Positions 1-5,006 of a stretch of DNA of 5,006 nt are shown here, one piece after another (the stretch's first letter is position 1; every line of letters starts with the position of its first letter). The position numbers and the translations under genes are program-made. The notes below the pieces were generated by a model. It made no database searches, was not told the DNA's origin, and worked only from the letters and a program-made list of their open reading frames with translations. The stretch comes from Planctomycetota bacterium (GTDB taxonomy: Bacteria > Planctomycetota > UBA1135 > GCA-002686595), in NCBI GenBank assembly GCA_022447405.1, contig JAKVCE010000035.1:1-5006 (forward strand), in the 5' to 3' direction.

Positions 1-1569
1 CCCGCTTCGTTCGTCTCCGAGCATGAGATCGGGCGTTTTAGGGACATCGCTCCAGCGCTCGGAGTCGACACATACAACCTGTGCGGCGGCTCCGTGGTGG
101 AGGACTTTGACGGGGACGGTGACTTAGACATCGTGACCTCGAGCTTCGACTTGAACGCTCCGTTGACCTACTACCGGAACGAAGGGGACGGGTCCTTCAC
201 CGACGCCTCCGCTGCGGCGCGAACCGACGAGCAGCTGGGCGGCCTAAACCTCATCACCGGCGACTACGACTCCGATGGCGACGCAGACATCTTGGTGCTG
301 CGTGGCGCGTGGCTCTTGGACGATGGTCGCATCAGGAACTCACTCCTGGAGAATGACGGGGATGGGGTGTTCACAGACGTCACGTACCGCGCTGGTATCG
401 CGCTCCCCGCCGCGCCGACCCAGGTCGCGTGCTGGGGCGATTACGACAATGACGGAGACCTCGATCTCTTCGTGGGGAATGAGTCTCGGATGAGGACTCG
501 TGGCGACGGCGACTATCCCTCGCAGCTCTGGCGTAACGAGGGGGACGGGACCTTCGTCGATGTCGCGGAAGAGGCCGGCGTGCGGAACAACGCCTTCTGC
601 AAGGGCGCCTGCTGGGGTGACTACGACAACGACGGAGACCTCGACCTCTACCTCTCAAACATCCAGTCGAATCGCCTCCTAGAGAATCAAGGAGACGGCA
701 CCTTCCGAGGCGTCGCCCGCAGAGCTGGGGTCTCGCTCTCGCACCGCACCTTCGCGACCTGGTTCTTCGACTATGACAACGACGGCTGGCTCGACCTCTT
801 TGTCTCCAGCTATGACGCGACCATCAGGGACGTCTGCGCTGACTATCTGGGACAGGAGTTTGACGCGCACGCGCCGGCGCTCTTCCGTAACCGCGGCGAC
901 GGCACCTTCGAGGACGTCGCGCACACCCACGGGTTGAACCACGCTTGGCTCCCGATGGGAGCGAGCTTCGGGGACCTCGACAATGACGGCTGGCTCGATG
1001 TCTACCTCGCGACTGGCGACCCGAACTACGAGTCACTGGTGCCCAACGCCATGCTCCGAAACGACGAGGGTCGCGGCTTCCAGGACGTGACGATCTCTGG
1101 AGGCTTAGGTCACCTGCAGAAGGGGCATGGCGTCTCCTTCGCAGACCTCGACTCGGACGGGGACCAGGACATCTACCACCAGCTCGGCGGCTTCTACCCT
1201 GGCGACGCCTTCCACAACGCGCTCTTCGAGAACCCCGGACATGGCAACCGCTTCCTGGTGCTCGAGCTGCGGGGGGTGGAGAGCCACGCCTCTGGCTTCG
1301 GCGCGCGCGTCGAGCTGCGCGTGAAGGGACCTCGTGGTGAGCGCTCGATCCACCGCGCCCCGGGCTGCGTGTCGAGCTTCGGCGGCTCTCCCTCGCGCCT
1401 GGAGCTCGGGCTGGGCGACGCCGAAGAGGTCGTCTCTCTCTCGATCAGGTGGCCGGTGTCAGGGAAGACCGACACACACACGGAGGTCCCGATGGACGCT
1501 CGCGTCCGCGCGACCGAGGGCGAAGGCTCGCTCGTGCGCCTGCCGTACGAGGCCGTGAGCTGGCGCTAG
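1..1569 (+). CDS. VCBS/FG-GAP repeat protein with C-terminal ASPIC/UnbV domain (CRTAC1-like), 5'-truncated
   Basis: The reading frame is open from base 1, and the residues before the GTG at 94 already follow the family pattern (FRDIAPALGV just ahead of the first repeat), so the gene starts outside the window and 94 is not its start. The visible part is 522 residues. Seven Asp-rich loops of the DxDxDGDxD type lie at visible residues about 35-43, 88-96, 147-155, 207-215, 257-265, 325-333 and 382-390. Most are followed by a linker of the type L-x-N-x-G-D-G-x-F-x-D-V, the usual VCBS/FG-GAP beta-propeller pattern in which the loops bind calcium. Residues about 417-506 resemble the ASPIC/UnbV domain (GFGARVELRV, LELGLGDAEEV, IRWPVSG). 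Such proteins are normally secreted or surface-bound; the signal peptide would lie upstream of the window. Ligand and role are unknown. The TAG stop overlaps the stop of the convergent nucleotidyltransferase gene. Confidence 0.94.
   Translation, partial: PASFVSEHEIGRFRDIAPALGVDTYNLCGGSVVEDFDGDGDLDIVTSSFDLNAPLTYYRNEGDGSFTDASAAARTDEQLGGLNLITGDYDSDGDADILVLRGAWLLDDGRIRNSLLENDGDGVFTDVTYRAGIALPAAPTQVACWGDYDNDGDLDLFVGNESRMRTRGDGDYPSQLWRNEGDGTFVDVAEEAGVRNNAFCKGACWGDYDNDGDLDLYLSNIQSNRLLENQGDGTFRGVARRAGVSLSHRTFATWFFDYDNDGWLDLFVSSYDATIRDVCADYLGQEFDAHAPALFRNRGDGTFEDVAHTHGLNHAWLPMGASFGDLDNDGWLDVYLATGDPNYESLVPNAMLRNDEGRGFQDVTISGGLGHLQKGHGVSFADLDSDGDQDIYHQLGGFYPGDAFHNALFENPGHGNRFLVLELRGVESHASGFGARVELRVKGPRGERSIHRAPGCVSSFGGSPSRLELGLGDAEEVVSLSIRWPVSGKTDTHTEVPMDARVRATEGEGSLVRLPYEAVSWR
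431..649 (+). repeat. Two near-identical 39-bp repeat units exactly 180 bp apart inside the VCBS gene
   Basis: Bases 431-469 and 611-649 match at 35 of 39 positions by eye. All four differences (at 438, 441, 450 and 465 of the first copy) are silent T/C changes. Both copies encode CWGDYDNDGDLDL, and the 180-bp spacing equals one 60-residue repeat unit. This suggests duplication of a propeller blade followed by purifying selection, or gene conversion between copies. The other five Asp-rich loops of the gene are more divergent. Confidence 0.8.
1566..1569. other. Shared CTAG: overlapping stop codons of two convergent genes
   Basis: The palindrome CTAG carries TAG on the plus strand (1567-1569, end of the VCBS repeat gene) and TAG on the minus strand (1568-1566, end of the nucleotidyltransferase gene). 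The genes therefore meet tail to tail with a 4-bp overlap and no intergenic DNA. Any transcription terminator for either gene must lie inside the coding sequence of the other. Confidence 0.95.
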
Positions 1570-2315
1570 GCTCGGCTCTCGTAGTTCGCGCGGGCTTCGG
1601 CGAGGGTCTCGAGGCTGCCGATGTCCCACCAGAGCCCATCCAGGACGTGCGCGCGGACAGTCTGTTGCTCTGAGAGCCAGGCCACGAAGTAGCCAGGGGC
1701 GTCAGGGTTACCGCCTGAGTCCAGGTACTCCGAGATGCGCTTTGAGGCCGCGCCTGGGTAGAGGTAGAGGCCGATAGAGACCAAGTCTGAGGCTGGCACT
1801 TCAGGCTTCTCGATGAAGCCTGTGACGACGCCTTCGTCCGAGACGTGCACCTCGCCGTAGGTCTTGGGCGGGATCGCGCCCTCAATCTTGCGGACGGTCA
1901 GGACGGCGTCGCCGTGCGCTTTGAGGAGCGCGAGCTGATCAGAGAGGTTGGTCTCGAGGAGGTTGTCCGCAGCCGCTACGAGCCAGTCACCGTCTGGGCT
2001 CGAGCTCATCCCAAGCGCCATGTCGCCGATCGCGCCGAGCTTGTCCTCGTCGCTGGTCGATCCGTCATCGATCACGCGGACGGGGACCTCTGCGCCCTCA
2101 GGGGCCTCGTAGCTTGCGGCCCACTCCTCGAAGTCAGCGGCGAACTTGTGGTTCGTGACGACGACGACCTCCTCGGCAGAGACCTCGGACAAGAGCGTGT
2201 CGAGGAGGCGAGTGATGACGGGGATGCCGCCGACCTCGAGCAGAGGCTTCGCCTGATTGAGGGTCAGCGGGTGCATCCGGGTGGCGTAGCCTGCAGCTAA
2301 GAGCAGGATCTTCAT
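1566..2315 (-). CDS. RmlA-type sugar-1-phosphate nucleotidyltransferase (candidate glucuronate-1-phosphate uridylyltransferase)
   Basis: This 249-residue protein has the single-domain NTP_transferase (GT-A-like) fold signature. The N-terminus carries the nucleotide-binding motif LLAAGYATRMHPLT (residues 5-18), followed by K23-P24. D117 in VAAADNLLE and D231 in WWDIGS sit where metal-binding aspartates are expected, and E169-K170-P171 is the usual EKP motif. Family members transfer a nucleotide from an NTP to a sugar 1-phosphate, releasing pyrophosphate, in the cytosol. Sugar and base cannot be read from the sequence. The ATG start overlaps the stop of the upstream glucuronokinase-like gene (ATGA), and a good Shine-Dalgarno GAGGA at 2329-2325 lies 9 nt upstream, so both are probably made from one mRNA. 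Context suggests glucuronate-1-phosphate as substrate, giving UDP- or another NDP-glucuronate. It is much shorter than plant UDP-sugar pyrophosphorylase and looks like a non-orthologous substitute. Family call is secure; substrate is inference. Alternatives are glucose-1-phosphate or heptose-1-phosphate nucleotidyltransferase. Confidence 0.93.
   Translation of the reverse strand: MKILLLAAGYATRMHPLTLNQAKPLLEVGGIPVITRLLDTLLSEVSAEEVVVVTNHKFAADFEEWAASYEAPEGAEVPVRVIDDGSTSDEDKLGAIGDMALGMSSSPDGDWLVAAADNLLETNLSDQLALLKAHGDAVLTVRKIEGAIPPKTYGEVHVSDEGVVTGFIEKPEVPASDLVSIGLYLYPGAASKRISEYLDSGGNPDAPGYFVAWLSEQQTVRAHVLDGLWWDIGSLETLAEARANYESRA
2312..2315 (-). other. ATGA stop/start overlap between kinase and nucleotidyltransferase genes
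   Basis: On the minus strand ATGA contains the kinase stop (TGA, 2314-2312) and the nucleotidyltransferase start (ATG, 2315-2313). A Shine-Dalgarno-like GAGGA sits at 2329-2325 inside the kinase gene. This layout is typical of translationally coupled genes whose products act together. Confidence 0.93.
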
Positions 2316-3268
2316 GACGTGGCTTCCTCGGAGGGGGCCGCCGCGCTTGGGCGGATGGTGGGTAGCCCGCGCGACGCGTAGGCCTCCTCCGCACGGGCGA
2401 GGTGCTCGGCGTCAGGGGCAGCGCAGAGGATCGCGCCCCCAGAGCCAGGGAACTTGGTCGCGCAGCCGACCTCGCGCCCGATCGCGATGAGCTCTAGGTC
2501 TCGCTCTGAGAGCGACCAGATCTCTGCGCGCAGGTCGAAGTTGGCGTTCATACAGAGAAGGAACCGGCTCCGGTCTCCGCTTTCAAGGGCCTGCACACCT
2601 TCTGTAGCGATTTGTGGGAAGCGCTCCATCGCCTGCCTCACCTCTGCGTCGCCGCCCTCGTAGCGAGCCCTGACCTCGTCGTGCACATCGCCCGAGGGTG
2701 AGCCCGGGGAGGGGTCCCAGGCGACGAGCATGGGAGGGAGCAGGGCGGGGTCCAGGTGGCGGAAGGAGTCGTCGCCCCAGGGCTTCGAGAAGTCCATGTC
2801 GAGGAGCCCACCGTGCGCCTGCGCGACGCGGTCTTGAGGCCCAGCCTCGATCCCGAGCTCTCTCGTCTCGGCGTCCCAGGCGAGGCGGGCGAGCTCCATC
2901 GGGGAGAGGCGGACCCCTCGCGCCGTGCTGAGGGCGCGGAGAGCCGCGGTCACGATCGCGCTTGATCCCGCCAAGCCCGCTTGGCGAGGCACGTTCGTCT
3001 CCGCGCTGAAGCAGAGTCGCGTCGTCGAGGGCAGCGGGTGGGTCCTGTCGAAAGCTCGCGCGGCGGCTGTCGTGAGCGCATCGATCCCAGCGAGCGCTCC
3101 GGCGTCGAGCTGCTCGAAGAGCTCGCTGGCCTGGGGGCCGCTGTCGCTGAGCTCTACCTGGGCCCTGAACTCTGAGAAGGTGAGGGAGAGCACGCGCCCG
3201 CCGTAGCCGTCTGAGGGGTTCCCGAGGATGCCGAGGCGCGGGTGTGCGTGTGCGCTGAAGGCCTGCAT
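2312..3268 (-). CDS. GHMP kinase, plant-type glucuronokinase (glucuronate to glucuronate-1-phosphate)
   Basis: This 318-residue GHMP-superfamily kinase has all the family motifs. An N-terminal substrate segment RLGILGNPSDGYGG is at residues 11-24, the ATP-binding glycine/serine loop PRQAGLAGSSA at 94-104, and the C-terminal motif KFPGSGGAI at 272-280. Segment ELGIEAGPQDRVAQAHGG (137-154) includes D146, the likely catalytic base. From memory, the GNPSD, TNVPRQ-GL-GSSAIV, ELGI-AG-QDRVAQ-GGL-MDF and NFDLR stretches align closely with Arabidopsis glucuronokinase, which phosphorylates D-glucuronate at C1 (EC 2.7.1.43). The start is fixed: an in-frame TAG lies 12 nt upstream of the ATG (3283-3281) and the next in-frame Met is distal. 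No clear Shine-Dalgarno precedes it, so a short or absent leader is possible. It is first in a two-gene unit, overlapping the nucleotidyltransferase start by ATGA, and is divergent from myo-inositol oxygenase, which makes its proposed substrate. The main alternative is the related D-glycero-D-manno-heptose-7-phosphate kinase (HddA), which fits these motifs and neighbours less well. Confidence 0.87.
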   Translation of the reverse strand: MQAFSAHAHPRLGILGNPSDGYGGRVLSLTFSEFRAQVELSDSGPQASELFEQLDAGALAGIDALTTAAARAFDRTHPLPSTTRLCFSAETNVPRQAGLAGSSAIVTAALRALSTARGVRLSPMELARLAWDAETRELGIEAGPQDRVAQAHGGLLDMDFSKPWGDDSFRHLDPALLPPMLVAWDPSPGSPSGDVHDEVRARYEGGDAEVRQAMERFPQIATEGVQALESGDRSRFLLCMNANFDLRAEIWSLSERDLELIAIGREVGCATKFPGSGGAILCAAPDAEHLARAEEAYASRGLPTIRPSAAAPSEEATS

Positions 3269-3327
3269 GGTCGAGGGAGTCTATCTTCCCGCGCCGCGGA
3301 GAGCATCCAGGCTAGGATGGCCTCACC
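3269..3327. promoter_or_regulatory. 59-bp divergent intergenic region between glucuronokinase and myo-inositol oxygenase
   Basis: This is the only gap that can drive both the kinase/nucleotidyltransferase unit (leftward) and the oxygenase (rightward). Rightward, AGGA at 3314-3317 lies 10 nt before the oxygenase ATG and is a plausible ribosome binding site; it overlaps a weak -10-like TAGGAT (3313-3318). Leftward, a weak -10-like TAGACT (3283-3278) ends 9 nt before the kinase ATG, with no convincing -35. So little room suggests short 5' leaders and overlapping promoters with possible joint control. I see no clear operator palindrome other than the short GC-rich CCGCGG (3294-3299). Promoter positions are guesses; the divergent arrangement is certain. 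Confidence 0.5.
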
Positions 3328-4113
3328 ATGACGAGCTCCGATCGCCAGGAGAGCGCGCACCGCTCCTTTGAAGATGCCCCCGCGCACGTGGTGGAGTTTT
3401 ACCAGGAGAACCACCGCGAGCAGACCCTAGAGGTCGCCAGCGCGAAGGCTGAGCGCTTCAAGGGGCTGGGCCAGCGCGAGATGAGCGCTTGGGAGGCGCT
3501 CTTGGAGCTCGACGCGCTCGTAGACGAGAGCGACCCGGACACCGAGCTGGGTCAGCTGGATCACGCGCTCCAGACCGCTGAGGCCGCGCGCATGTCCGAC
3601 GCCCCAGAGTGGCTGGTGGTCACCGCGCTCGTTCACGACCTCGGGAAGGTCCTGTGCACCTTTGGCGAGCCCATGTGGGCGGTCGTCGGAGACACCTTCC
3701 CCCTCGGCTGCGCCTTCAGGGAAGAGGTCGTCTTCCACGAGCTCTTCCGGGAGAACCCAGACGCGCGGGACCTGCGCTACTCCTCAGAGACTGGGGTGTA
3801 CGAGCCTGGGTGTGGGCTGGACGCTGTCACCATGTCTTGGGGGCATGACGAGTACCTCGCCTGCGTGCTCAGAGGGCGCCTCCCGGAGGAGGCGCTCTAC
3901 GTGGTGCGGTACCACTCCTTCTACGCTGCCCACAGCCACGGAGCTTACCGGGAGCTCTTCAACGAGCGGGACCACGCCCTCATGCCTTGGGTGCAGCGCT
4001 TTCAGACCTTCGATCTCTACTCAAAGACTCCGGACGCGCCCGAGCGCGACGCGCTCTTGCCCACCTACCGTGAGCTCTTGGAGCGCTGGCTGCCAGAGCC
4101 GCTGTCTTGGTGA
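3328..4113 (+). CDS. Myo-inositol oxygenase (myo-inositol + O2 to D-glucuronate)
   Basis: This 261-residue protein matches the myo-inositol oxygenase (MIOX, EC 1.13.99.1) family nearly end to end. It is a cytosolic HD-domain enzyme with a mixed-valent di-iron centre that cleaves the C1-C6 bond of myo-inositol to give D-glucuronate. All six iron ligands are present by comparison with the human enzyme: H79 (LDHALQTAE), H103 and D104 (LVHDLGK), H173 (MSWGHDEY), H196 (RYHSFY) and D229 (FDLYSK). Substrate contacts are kept: D71 region (DESDPD), K107, G121-D122 (VVGDTFP), S197 and K233. Hallmark stretches FGEPMWAVVGDTFPLGCAF (112-130) and YEPGCGLD (158-165) are intact, and the end (PEPLSW) matches the usual C-terminus. 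It is about 24 residues shorter than the human protein. The ATG is preceded by AGGA at 3314-3317, and an in-frame TAG at 3313-3315 excludes an earlier start. It is divergent from a glucuronokinase-like gene that would use its product. Confidence 0.96.
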   Translation: MTSSDRQESAHRSFEDAPAHVVEFYQENHREQTLEVASAKAERFKGLGQREMSAWEALLELDALVDESDPDTELGQLDHALQTAEAARMSDAPEWLVVTALVHDLGKVLCTFGEPMWAVVGDTFPLGCAFREEVVFHELFRENPDARDLRYSSETGVYEPGCGLDAVTMSWGHDEYLACVLRGRLPEEALYVVRYHSFYAAHSHGAYRELFNERDHALMPWVQRFQTFDLYSKTPDAPERDALLPTYRELLERWLPEPLSW

Positions 4114-4115
4114 GC

Positions 4116-4133
4116 GGTCGCCCTCTGGGCGCC
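4116..4133. terminator. Hairpin in the convergent gap between myo-inositol oxygenase and the BFN gene
   Basis: The 22-bp gap (4114-4135) is almost filled by an inverted repeat. CGCCC (4119-4123) pairs with GGGCG (4127-4131) around a TCT loop, and the stem extends by two G-C pairs (4116-4117 with 4132-4133) if T4118 is bulged. Its place between two tail-to-tail genes fits a bidirectional transcription end. There is no T-run on either side, so it is not a classical intrinsic terminator. Confidence 0.4.
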
Positions 4134-4135
4134 AC

Positions 4136-4636
4136 TCACTCTGTCGCGTCCTCGTCCTTTCTCTTGTTGTCCTCGGGGGGCGAGTCATGGCCGAGGTCGT
4201 CCTTCGACATGTCATCACGCGCCTCTGCCAAGACCGACTCGGCCACGCGCAGCGGGCAACCTGCTCTGAGCGCGAGGGCGACGGCGTCTGAGGGCCTGGT
4301 GTCGACCACCTTCTGCTCGCCGCCTTCGCTCTGCTCGACCAAGAGCTTCGCGTAGAAGGTGTTGTTCCTGAGGTCGACGATGTCTACGCCGACGAGCCGC
4401 CCGCCGAGGCTCTCGATGAGCTCGTGGGCGAGCTGATGGGTGAGCGGCCGCTCGGTCTGAACACCGCAGACGACCCTGCGGATCTCAAAGGCCTCCGTCG
4501 TCCCGATCACGATCGGGAAGGAGCGCTCACCGTCCTTCTCAACGAGGTAGATGTATTGGTGATCCGAGTTCTCTCGGATCACGACTCTGCGCAGCTGCAT
4601 CTCGAGCAGGCGCTCGTCTCCGTTCTTACCGCTCAT
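4136..4636 (-). CDS. Bifunctional nuclease (BFN/DUF151) domain protein
   Basis: This 166-residue protein carries one BFN domain across residues about 12-138. Diagnostic segments are SFPIVIGTTEAFEI (39-52), RPLTHQLAHELIESLGG (63-79), the YAKL strand near 95-98, and VDTRPSDAVALALRAGCPL (111-129), ending with the VAESVL helix. The domain is named from plant and Thermotoga-type members reported to have DNase and RNase activity, but the cellular role of bacterial members is mostly unsettled. Residues about 140-166 form a charged, low-complexity tail rich in Asp, Glu and Lys, with no UVR motif of the kind some family members carry after the BFN domain. The ATG overlaps the TGA of the upstream zinc-ribbon gene (ATGA, 4636-4633), so the two are probably co-translated. 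The gene runs tail to tail with myo-inositol oxygenase and has no evident metabolic link to it. Confidence 0.94.
   Translation of the reverse strand: MSGKNGDERLLEMQLRRVVIRENSDHQYIYLVEKDGERSFPIVIGTTEAFEIRRVVCGVQTERPLTHQLAHELIESLGGRLVGVDIVDLRNNTFYAKLLVEQSEGGEQKVVDTRPSDAVALALRAGCPLRVAESVLAEARDDMSKDDLGHDSPPEDNKRKDEDATE
4633..4636 (-). other. ATGA stop/start overlap between zinc-ribbon and BFN genes
   Basis: On the minus strand ATGA holds the TGA of the zinc-ribbon gene (4635-4633) and the ATG of the BFN gene (4636-4634). Only a purine-rich GAAGGG lies directly against the ATG, too close for a standard Shine-Dalgarno, so BFN translation may depend on reinitiation after the upstream gene. Confidence 0.9.
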
Positions 4637-5006
4637 CCCTTCGTCTCGATGTTCTGCGGTGACTCCTCAGCGCGCGTGAGCTCTTCGGGCTTGAGCCCTG
4701 CGACCCTCGCGCGCTCCCTGAGGACGATCTCTTCTAAGACTGTCTCTTCCTCAGCGAGGAACCACGAACTCTCGTCGCGGTCGGTGTAACCACAGCTAGA
4801 GCAGGTTACTCCACGGGTGGTCTCTGGGTCGAGACGTTGCAGCGCCTCCTCCCCGCACTCGGGGCAGACCCGATCTGCCTGGGCTGGGTGCAGGGCTGAC
4901 ACGAGGATCCACCCGAAGCCGATGATGAGGGTCGCTCCGAGGATCACCGCGGGGAGCTTCATTCCGCCCACGTTTAGCAGCCAGACCGCCGCGGCGATGG
5001 CGCCGA
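4633..5006 (-). CDS. Membrane-anchored zinc-ribbon protein, probably truncated by the right window edge
   Basis: I do not recognise a named family. Counting from the GTG at 4971, residues about 6-27 (LPAVILGATLIIGFGWILVSAL) form one transmembrane helix. A four-cysteine zinc ribbon follows, C36-P-E-C39-G and C57-S-S-C60-G, then a charged, probably helical tail (EEETVLEEIVLRERARVAGL) to residue 112. Earlier starts are possible: the frame stays open to base 5006 and reads GAIAAAVWLLNVGG just ahead, a second hydrophobic stretch with GC-rich third positions like the rest. I therefore annotate it as running off the window, most likely with a two-helix membrane hairpin. Starts at GTG 4971 or ATG 4962 remain possible, but neither has a well-spaced Shine-Dalgarno. 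The stop overlaps the BFN start by ATGA, so it is the upstream partner of that gene. Function unknown; the ribbon could bind nucleic acid or protein. Confidence 0.75.
   Translation of the reverse strand, partial: GAIAAAVWLLNVGGMKLPAVILGATLIIGFGWILVSALHPAQADRVCPECGEEALQRLDPETTRGVTCSSCGYTDRDESSWFLAEEETVLEEIVLRERARVAGLKPEELTRAEESPQNIETKG

Noticed and set aside
94..1569. GTG at 94 as the true start of the VCBS repeat gene
   Set aside because: The frame is open from base 1 and the 31 upstream codons already fit the family pattern; starting at 94 would cut into the first Asp-rich loop region and leave no signal peptide.
1845..2300. Open frame on the plus strand opposite the nucleotidyltransferase
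   Set aside because: It is the antisense shadow of a clear NTP_transferase gene in high-GC DNA; its translation shows no recognisable motifs.
2698..2965. Overlapping open frames on the plus strand inside the kinase gene
   Set aside because: The translation is Arg/Gly/Pro-rich low complexity typical of antisense frames in GC-rich genes, and the GHMP motifs run unbroken on the minus strand.
1566..3268. Kinase and nucleotidyltransferase as an HddA/HddC-like heptose pathway pair
   Set aside because: Gene order would fit, but the kinase motifs follow glucuronokinase, the neighbour is myo-inositol oxygenase, and no heptose isomerase or phosphatase gene is in view. It is kept only as an alternative.
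3662..4291. A 209-codon plus-strand frame across the end of the oxygenase and into the BFN gene
   Set aside because: It is out of frame with the intact MIOX protein, Ser/Thr/Arg-rich without motifs, and runs antisense into another well-supported gene.
1..5006. tRNA, rRNA, CRISPR array, insertion sequence or attachment site
   Set aside because: Nearly all bases lie in confident coding sequence; I saw no regular short direct repeats with spacers, terminal inverted repeats, transposase motifs or tRNA-like arms.

Overview
The window is high-GC bacterial DNA, tightly packed with six protein-coding genes. Gaps between genes are 59 bp or less, stop and start codons overlap, and I see no RNA genes, mobile elements or CRISPR arrays. 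The composition, the VCBS/FG-GAP plus ASPIC/UnbV surface protein and the bifunctional-nuclease protein would fit a Myxococcota- or Planctomycetota-like lineage. That placement is a weak inference; no marker gene fixes the taxon.

Layout: (i) 1-1569 (+), 5'-truncated, a repeat protein with seven calcium-binding-type Asp-rich loops and a C-terminal ASPIC/UnbV domain, presumably exported. (ii) 1566-2315 (-), a 249-aa RmlA-type sugar-1-phosphate nucleotidyltransferase, convergent with (i); the two stop codons share one CTAG. (iii) 2312-3268 (-), a 318-aa GHMP kinase closely resembling plant glucuronokinase and joined to (ii) by an ATGA overlap. (iv) A 59-bp divergent gap. (v) 3328-4113 (+), a complete myo-inositol oxygenase with all di-iron ligands. 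(vi) A 22-bp convergent gap filled by a hairpin. (vii) 4136-4636 (-), a bifunctional nuclease (BFN/DUF151) protein. (viii) From 4633 to the right edge (-), a membrane-anchored zinc-ribbon protein, joined to (vii) by another ATGA overlap.

The main result is the central block of genes (ii), (iii) and (v). Myo-inositol oxygenase makes D-glucuronate from myo-inositol, glucuronokinase makes glucuronate-1-phosphate, and a nucleotidyltransferase could make UDP-glucuronate (or another NDP-glucuronate). This is the 'myo-inositol oxidation route' to UDP-glucuronate known from plants, here apparently packed into about 2.5 kb of bacterial DNA. The last step would use a short RmlA-type enzyme instead of the large plant UDP-sugar pyrophosphorylase. 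The enzyme families are visible in the sequence; joint action and the substrate of the last enzyme are inferred from gene order and coupling.
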